Source of the DNA: Pusillimonas sp044464525
GTDB taxonomy: Bacteria; Pseudomonadota; Gammaproteobacteria; Burkholderiales; Burkholderiaceae_B
Assembly: GCF_044464525.1 (NCBI RefSeq)
Contig: NZ_JBIQLE010000012.1
Span: 1 to 64,000, forward strand
Direction of reading: 5' to 3'
Length of the DNA: 64,000 nt
Both the position numbers and the translations under genes were made by a program. Under the pieces are notes generated by a model. That model did not search any database. It was not told the origin of the DNA and was given only the letters and a program-made list of their open reading frames with translations. Below, one piece after another: positions 61,178-64,000 of this stretch (position 1 is the stretch's first letter; each line of letters begins with the position of its first letter).

Positions 61178-61223
61178 TTGACACTTTCATTTGTAAGTTT
61201 ATACTTTGTTTTGAAAGTGTCAA
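61178..61223. promoter_or_regulatory. Perfect 12-bp inverted repeat in the SBP/marR divergent promoter region
   Basis: TTGACACTTTCA at 61178-61189 is repeated inverted as TGAAAGTGTCAA at 61212-61223, with a 22-bp spacer. Each arm starts with TTGACA on its own strand, so both could double as -35 boxes: the left arm has TATACT (61200-61205) 16 bp downstream toward marR. This is the expected place for the MarR operator controlling both directions. Confidence 0.7.
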
Positions 61224-61257
61224 CAGTACTGATTCAGTATTTACCCGGAGTATTCAT

Positions 61258-61728
61258 GTGACTACCAATAAGGCATCCGTAGAACAGCAAACGTCCGATT
61301 TACTTCTCGACCAGTTCATTCCATTCCAGCTAGTCTTGTTGTCCGGCTACTTTGGAGACGAACTGCTCAAGATTTATTCGGCTTTCGACCTGACGCTCGC
61401 CGAATGGCGCGTCGTTGCCTGCGTCGCATCGGGCAAATGCGACACGGCCATCGAGATTGCAAACTCATGCCGGCTGGATGAGGTAGCAATCCATCGCGCG
61501 GTAACCGAGCTGGTCAGGCGAGGCTTCTTGCGGCGGGCGGTGGACGAGCGGGATCGCCGGCGCAAACCCCTGCGGCTGACTGATAAAGGATTAAACACGC
61601 ACAGCAAGATAGTGCCCAAGATACTGGCTTTCGAAGCGTCAGTTTTGGAAAAACTGAATGCGGACGAACGGGCCATGTTGCGAAATGCATTGAACACTCT
61701 ATGTGAGCGGCTGGAGCTTGCTCGATGA
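61258..61728 (+). CDS. MarR-family transcriptional regulator
   Basis: A 156-residue winged-helix regulator starting at GTG 61258 (GGAG upstream). The HTH and wing are about residues 45-110 (LTLAEWRVVACVASG, DEVAIHRAVTELVRRGFLRR, DERDRRRKPLRLTDKG); flanking helices form the dimer. It is divergent from the transport/oxidation operon and 19 bp upstream of the exporter gene, so it is the likely local regulator, releasing DNA when it binds a substrate or pathway intermediate. Confidence 0.87.
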   Translation: MTTNKASVEQQTSDLLLDQFIPFQLVLLSGYFGDELLKIYSAFDLTLAEWRVVACVASGKCDTAIEIANSCRLDEVAIHRAVTELVRRGFLRRAVDERDRRRKPLRLTDKGLNTHSKIVPKILAFEASVLEKLNADERAMLRNALNTLCERLELAR

Positions 61729-61747
61729 CTGCCGGCATAAGAACGAC

Positions 61748-62545
61748 ATGGCCTGGTTTCTTACATACTTTGCAATAGGAACGGCTGTCGGGTTTCTGGC
61801 GGGCCTGCTCGGCATCGGGGGCGGCATGACCCTGGTGCCCGTATTGGCCATCGTATTCACCGCCCAACAGATTGCTCCAGACCATGTGATCCACCTTGCA
61901 CTGGGAACCGCCATGGCCTCCATCGTTCTGACGTCCTCCTCCAGCGGACTGCAGCACTACAAATTGGGAAACGTCGATTTAGACCTCGCCCGCAAGATCG
62001 CGCCCGGCATGGTGATCGGAAGCTTGGCCGCGACACTCGCTTCAGGATGGATACCACAAAAGCAGTTGGCCATGATATTCGCGGTGATCGTTTATGCGGG
62101 CGGCACACAGATATTGTTGAACAAACGCCCCCAGTCGACAGCCACATCCATCAGGTCTTCCATTGTCGTCATGGCCGGCGTGGCCATCGGCATACTCAGC
62201 GGCCTGGTGTCCGGCGGGGGGGCGTTTCTTACAGTGCCTTTCATGCTGTGGCACGGCGCATCGATCCACAGGGCCATCGGCACCGCGGCAACGTTAAGCA
62301 TTCCAATAGCCGTCGTGGGAACAATTGGCTATGCAATTTCCGGCTGGCGAATCGACACATTGCCTGTAGACGCACTGGGCTTCATATCGCTTTCCGCGCT
62401 GGCGGGAATAGGCGCCGGCAGCATCCTGACCGCCCCGATGGGCGCACGGCTTTCCAACCGGGTTCCGGTACGCTCGTTGCGCAGAATCTTTGCTTGCCTG
62501 TTATACGCGCTGGCAACAAAAATGCTGTGGACTTATTGGAGTTGA
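61748..62545 (+). CDS. TauE/SafE (TSUP) family membrane exporter
   Basis: A 265-residue membrane protein of about eight helices with the family glycine motif GFLAGLLGIGGGMTLVPVLA and the repeat GILSGLVSGGGAFLTVPF. TSUP members export sulfite, sulfoacetate or other small organic anions. It lies behind marR, so it probably belongs to the same regulon as the transport operon. The specific anion is not evident. Confidence 0.85.
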   Translation: MAWFLTYFAIGTAVGFLAGLLGIGGGMTLVPVLAIVFTAQQIAPDHVIHLALGTAMASIVLTSSSSGLQHYKLGNVDLDLARKIAPGMVIGSLAATLASGWIPQKQLAMIFAVIVYAGGTQILLNKRPQSTATSIRSSIVVMAGVAIGILSGLVSGGGAFLTVPFMLWHGASIHRAIGTAATLSIPIAVVGTIGYAISGWRIDTLPVDALGFISLSALAGIGAGSILTAPMGARLSNRVPVRSLRRIFACLLYALATKMLWTYWS

Positions 62546-62548
62546 AGT

Positions 62549-62565
62549 ATACTCCCCTGCAGTAT
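62549..62565. promoter_or_regulatory. RcnR/FrmR-like operator upstream of frmA
   Basis: ATACT (62549-62553) and AGTAT (62561-62565) flank 7 bp, CCCCTGC; on the minus strand this reads TACT, seven G-rich bases, AGTA, the layout known for RcnR sites (TACT-G6-N-AGTA). It lies 105 bp before frmA, whose downstream neighbour is frmR of the same regulator family. Confidence 0.6.
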
Positions 62566-62669
62566 GCAAAAATATCAAGCACCGACCGTGTCCACGCAGG
62601 TCTTCCCGCTATGTCAATCAAGCAGCCACACGCCGCTTGCTCTGTTCCTCTTTCTTTAAGGACCAAGCC

Positions 62670-63779
62670 ATGAAATCACGCGCAGCAGTAGCTTTCGAGG
62701 CCGGAAAGCCATTGGAAATCGTCCAGATAGATGTAGAGCCGCCCCGCAAGGGCGAGGTTCTCGTCAAGATCACAAGTACCGGCGTCTGCCATACCGATGC
62801 GTTCACGCTGTCCGGCGACGATCCCGAAGGTGTCTTTCCCGCCGTCCTGGGCCATGAGGGCGCAGGCATCGTGGTCGAAGTCGGCGAGGGCGTCACCAGC
62901 GTCAAACCCGGCGACCACGTCATTCCGCTATACACCGCCGAATGCGGCGAATGTTTGTTCTGCAAGTCGGGCAAGACCAACCTTTGCGTGGCCGTTCGCG
63001 CCACCCAGGGCAAGGGCGTGATGCCCGACGGCACCACGCGCTTCTCGTACAACGGCAAGCCCATCTACCACTACATGGGCTGCTCCACCTTCAGCGAATA
63101 CACCGTCGTGGCCGAGGTCTCGCTGGCCAAGATCAACCCCGATGCCAATCCAGAGCACGTCTGCCTGCTGGGCTGCGGCGTCACCACCGGCATCGGCGCG
63201 GTGCACAACACCGCCAAGGTGCAGCCCGGCGACAGCGTGGCGGTGTTCGGACTTGGGGGCATCGGCCTGGCCGTGATCCAGGGCGCCCGCCAGGCAAAGG
63301 CGGGACGCATCATCGCCATCGACACCAACCCCGACAAGTTCGAACTGGCCAAAGTCTTTGGCGCCACCGACTGCATCAACCCCAAGGATCACGACAAGCC
63401 CATCCAGCAGGTCATTGTCGAAATGACAGAATGGGGCGTTGACCACTCCTTCGAATGCATCGGCAACGTCAACGTCATGCGCGCCGCCCTCGAGTGCGCC
63501 CATCGGGGCTGGGGCCAGTCGGTCATCATCGGCGTGGCCGGCGCGGGCCAGGAGATCTCCACCCGCCCCTTCCAGTTGGTTACCGGCCGCCGCTGGCTGG
63601 GCACCGCGTTCGGCGGCGTCAAGGGGCGCTCCGAGCTTCCCGGCATGGTCGAGGACGCCATGAAGGGCGACATCGACCTCGCTCCGTTCGTCACGCACAC
63701 CCTGCCGCTGGACGACATCAACGAAGCATTCGACCTGATGCACGCCGGCAAGTCCATCCGCACGGTGATCAACTACTAG
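62670..63779 (+). CDS. frmA: S-(hydroxymethyl)glutathione dehydrogenase / class III alcohol dehydrogenase
   Basis: A 369-residue zinc-dependent dehydrogenase that oxidises the glutathione adduct of formaldehyde. Catalytic zinc ligands are in GVCHTDAFTLSGDDPEG and LGHEGAGIV, structural zinc cysteines in CGECLFCKSGKTNLC, and the NAD fold in VAVFGLGGIGLAVIQGA. AAGGA precedes ATG 62670. frmR follows by 9 bp, and an RcnR/FrmR-like site lies upstream, so it is probably induced by formaldehyde. Confidence 0.95.
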   Translation: MKSRAAVAFEAGKPLEIVQIDVEPPRKGEVLVKITSTGVCHTDAFTLSGDDPEGVFPAVLGHEGAGIVVEVGEGVTSVKPGDHVIPLYTAECGECLFCKSGKTNLCVAVRATQGKGVMPDGTTRFSYNGKPIYHYMGCSTFSEYTVVAEVSLAKINPDANPEHVCLLGCGVTTGIGAVHNTAKVQPGDSVAVFGLGGIGLAVIQGARQAKAGRIIAIDTNPDKFELAKVFGATDCINPKDHDKPIQQVIVEMTEWGVDHSFECIGNVNVMRAALECAHRGWGQSVIIGVAGAGQEISTRPFQLVTGRRWLGTAFGGVKGRSELPGMVEDAMKGDIDLAPFVTHTLPLDDINEAFDLMHAGKSIRTVINY

Positions 63780-63788
63780 CGAACTCGA

Positions 63789-64000
63789 ATGCCTCACTCG
63801 CCGGAAGACAAAAAGCGCGCCGTCACGCGCTTGCGCCGCATCAAGGGCCAGGCCGAGGCCCTTGAGCGGGCTGTCGAAGAAGGAACCGACTGCAGCGCCC
63901 TGCTGCAGCAGATCGCCGCGCTTCGGGGCGCGGCGAACGGCCTCATGGCCGAAGTCCTCGACAGCCATCTTCGCGAGCTGTTCGGCACCTCAAGAATAGA
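63789..64000 (+). CDS. frmR: Formaldehyde-responsive repressor FrmR, N-terminal part
   Basis: The first 70 residues of a FrmR/RcnR-family repressor; the gene runs off the right edge (E. coli FrmR is 91 residues). Key features match FrmR: MPHSPEDKKRAVTRLRRIKG, Pro2 and Cys35, which form the formaldehyde crosslink in E. coli FrmR, and IAALRGAANGLMAEVLDSH. In enteric bacteria frmR precedes frmA; here it follows it. Confidence 0.92.
   Translation, partial: MPHSPEDKKRAVTRLRRIKGQAEALERAVEEGTDCSALLQQIAALRGAANGLMAEVLDSHLRELFGTSRI

Noticed and set aside
62928..63968. Minus-strand ORF of 346 codons
   Set aside because: Complement of frmA, rich in Gly/Ala/Asp/Val as expected for the reverse of a GC-rich gene.
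1..64000. tRNA, rRNA, CRISPR arrays, insertion sequences, prophage
   Set aside because: Intergenic gaps are short and none shows cloverleaf-like, repeat-spacer or transposase sequence on reading.

Overview
This is a GC-rich, gene-dense chromosomal window from a betaproteobacterium. The protein repertoire and gene order fit Burkholderiales, most likely family Alcaligenaceae (relatives of Bordetella, Achromobacter and Pusillimonas). The case rests on kdsDC-lptCAB-hpf-ptsN-hprK-rapZ, rsmI/yraN-diaA-dolP, bioC/comF-trmL-gpsA-secB-grxC, a NtrY/NtrX pair beside rsmB, and the absence of rpoN from its usual place after lptB. No rRNA, tRNA, CRISPR array, prophage or insertion sequence was seen.

0-45 kb is mostly housekeeping. 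It holds the ilvA tail, apt, an LPS/KDO block (kdsD, kdsC, lptC, lptA, lptB) running into hpf and the nitrogen-PTS genes (ptsN, hprK, rapZ), and rlpA. Next come rsmI facing yraN-diaA/gmhA-dolP-thioredoxin, argB, a HAD nucleotidase and slmA, then a minus-strand cell-envelope block (gpmA-envC-ctpA-moeB). A plus-strand block (rhodanese-grxC-secB-gpsA) follows, then trmL, comF and bioC, the unusual NtrX/NtrY pair with a DUF4390 protein and rsmB, rimO-doxX, fmt-def, dprA, an orphan amino-acid binding protein, a YggS protein, cysH-cysD-cysN, an RluA-type synthase, rmuC, panB and an aldo/keto reductase.

43-52 kb is more accessory: three MFS transporters, ferredoxin fdxA, a small iron-permease-family protein, a 58-residue remnant-like HTH protein not previously evident as an ORF, a small lipoprotein, an HDOD-GGDEF protein and an FMN reductase.

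52-64 kb is the most interesting part. A long minus-strand operon encodes a periplasmic binding protein, a BKACE (DUF849) enzyme, two different SsuC/TauC-type permeases, their ATPase, and a three-part molybdenum hydroxylase ([2Fe-2S] subunit, Tat-exported molybdopterin subunit, triheme cytochrome c). Divergent to it are a MarR regulator and a TauE-family exporter, with a perfect 12-bp inverted repeat in the divergent promoter region. This looks like an uncharacterised system that oxidises a substrate in the periplasm, imports it and cleaves it. The window ends with frmA and the start of frmR; a RcnR/FrmR-like operator lies upstream of frmA.
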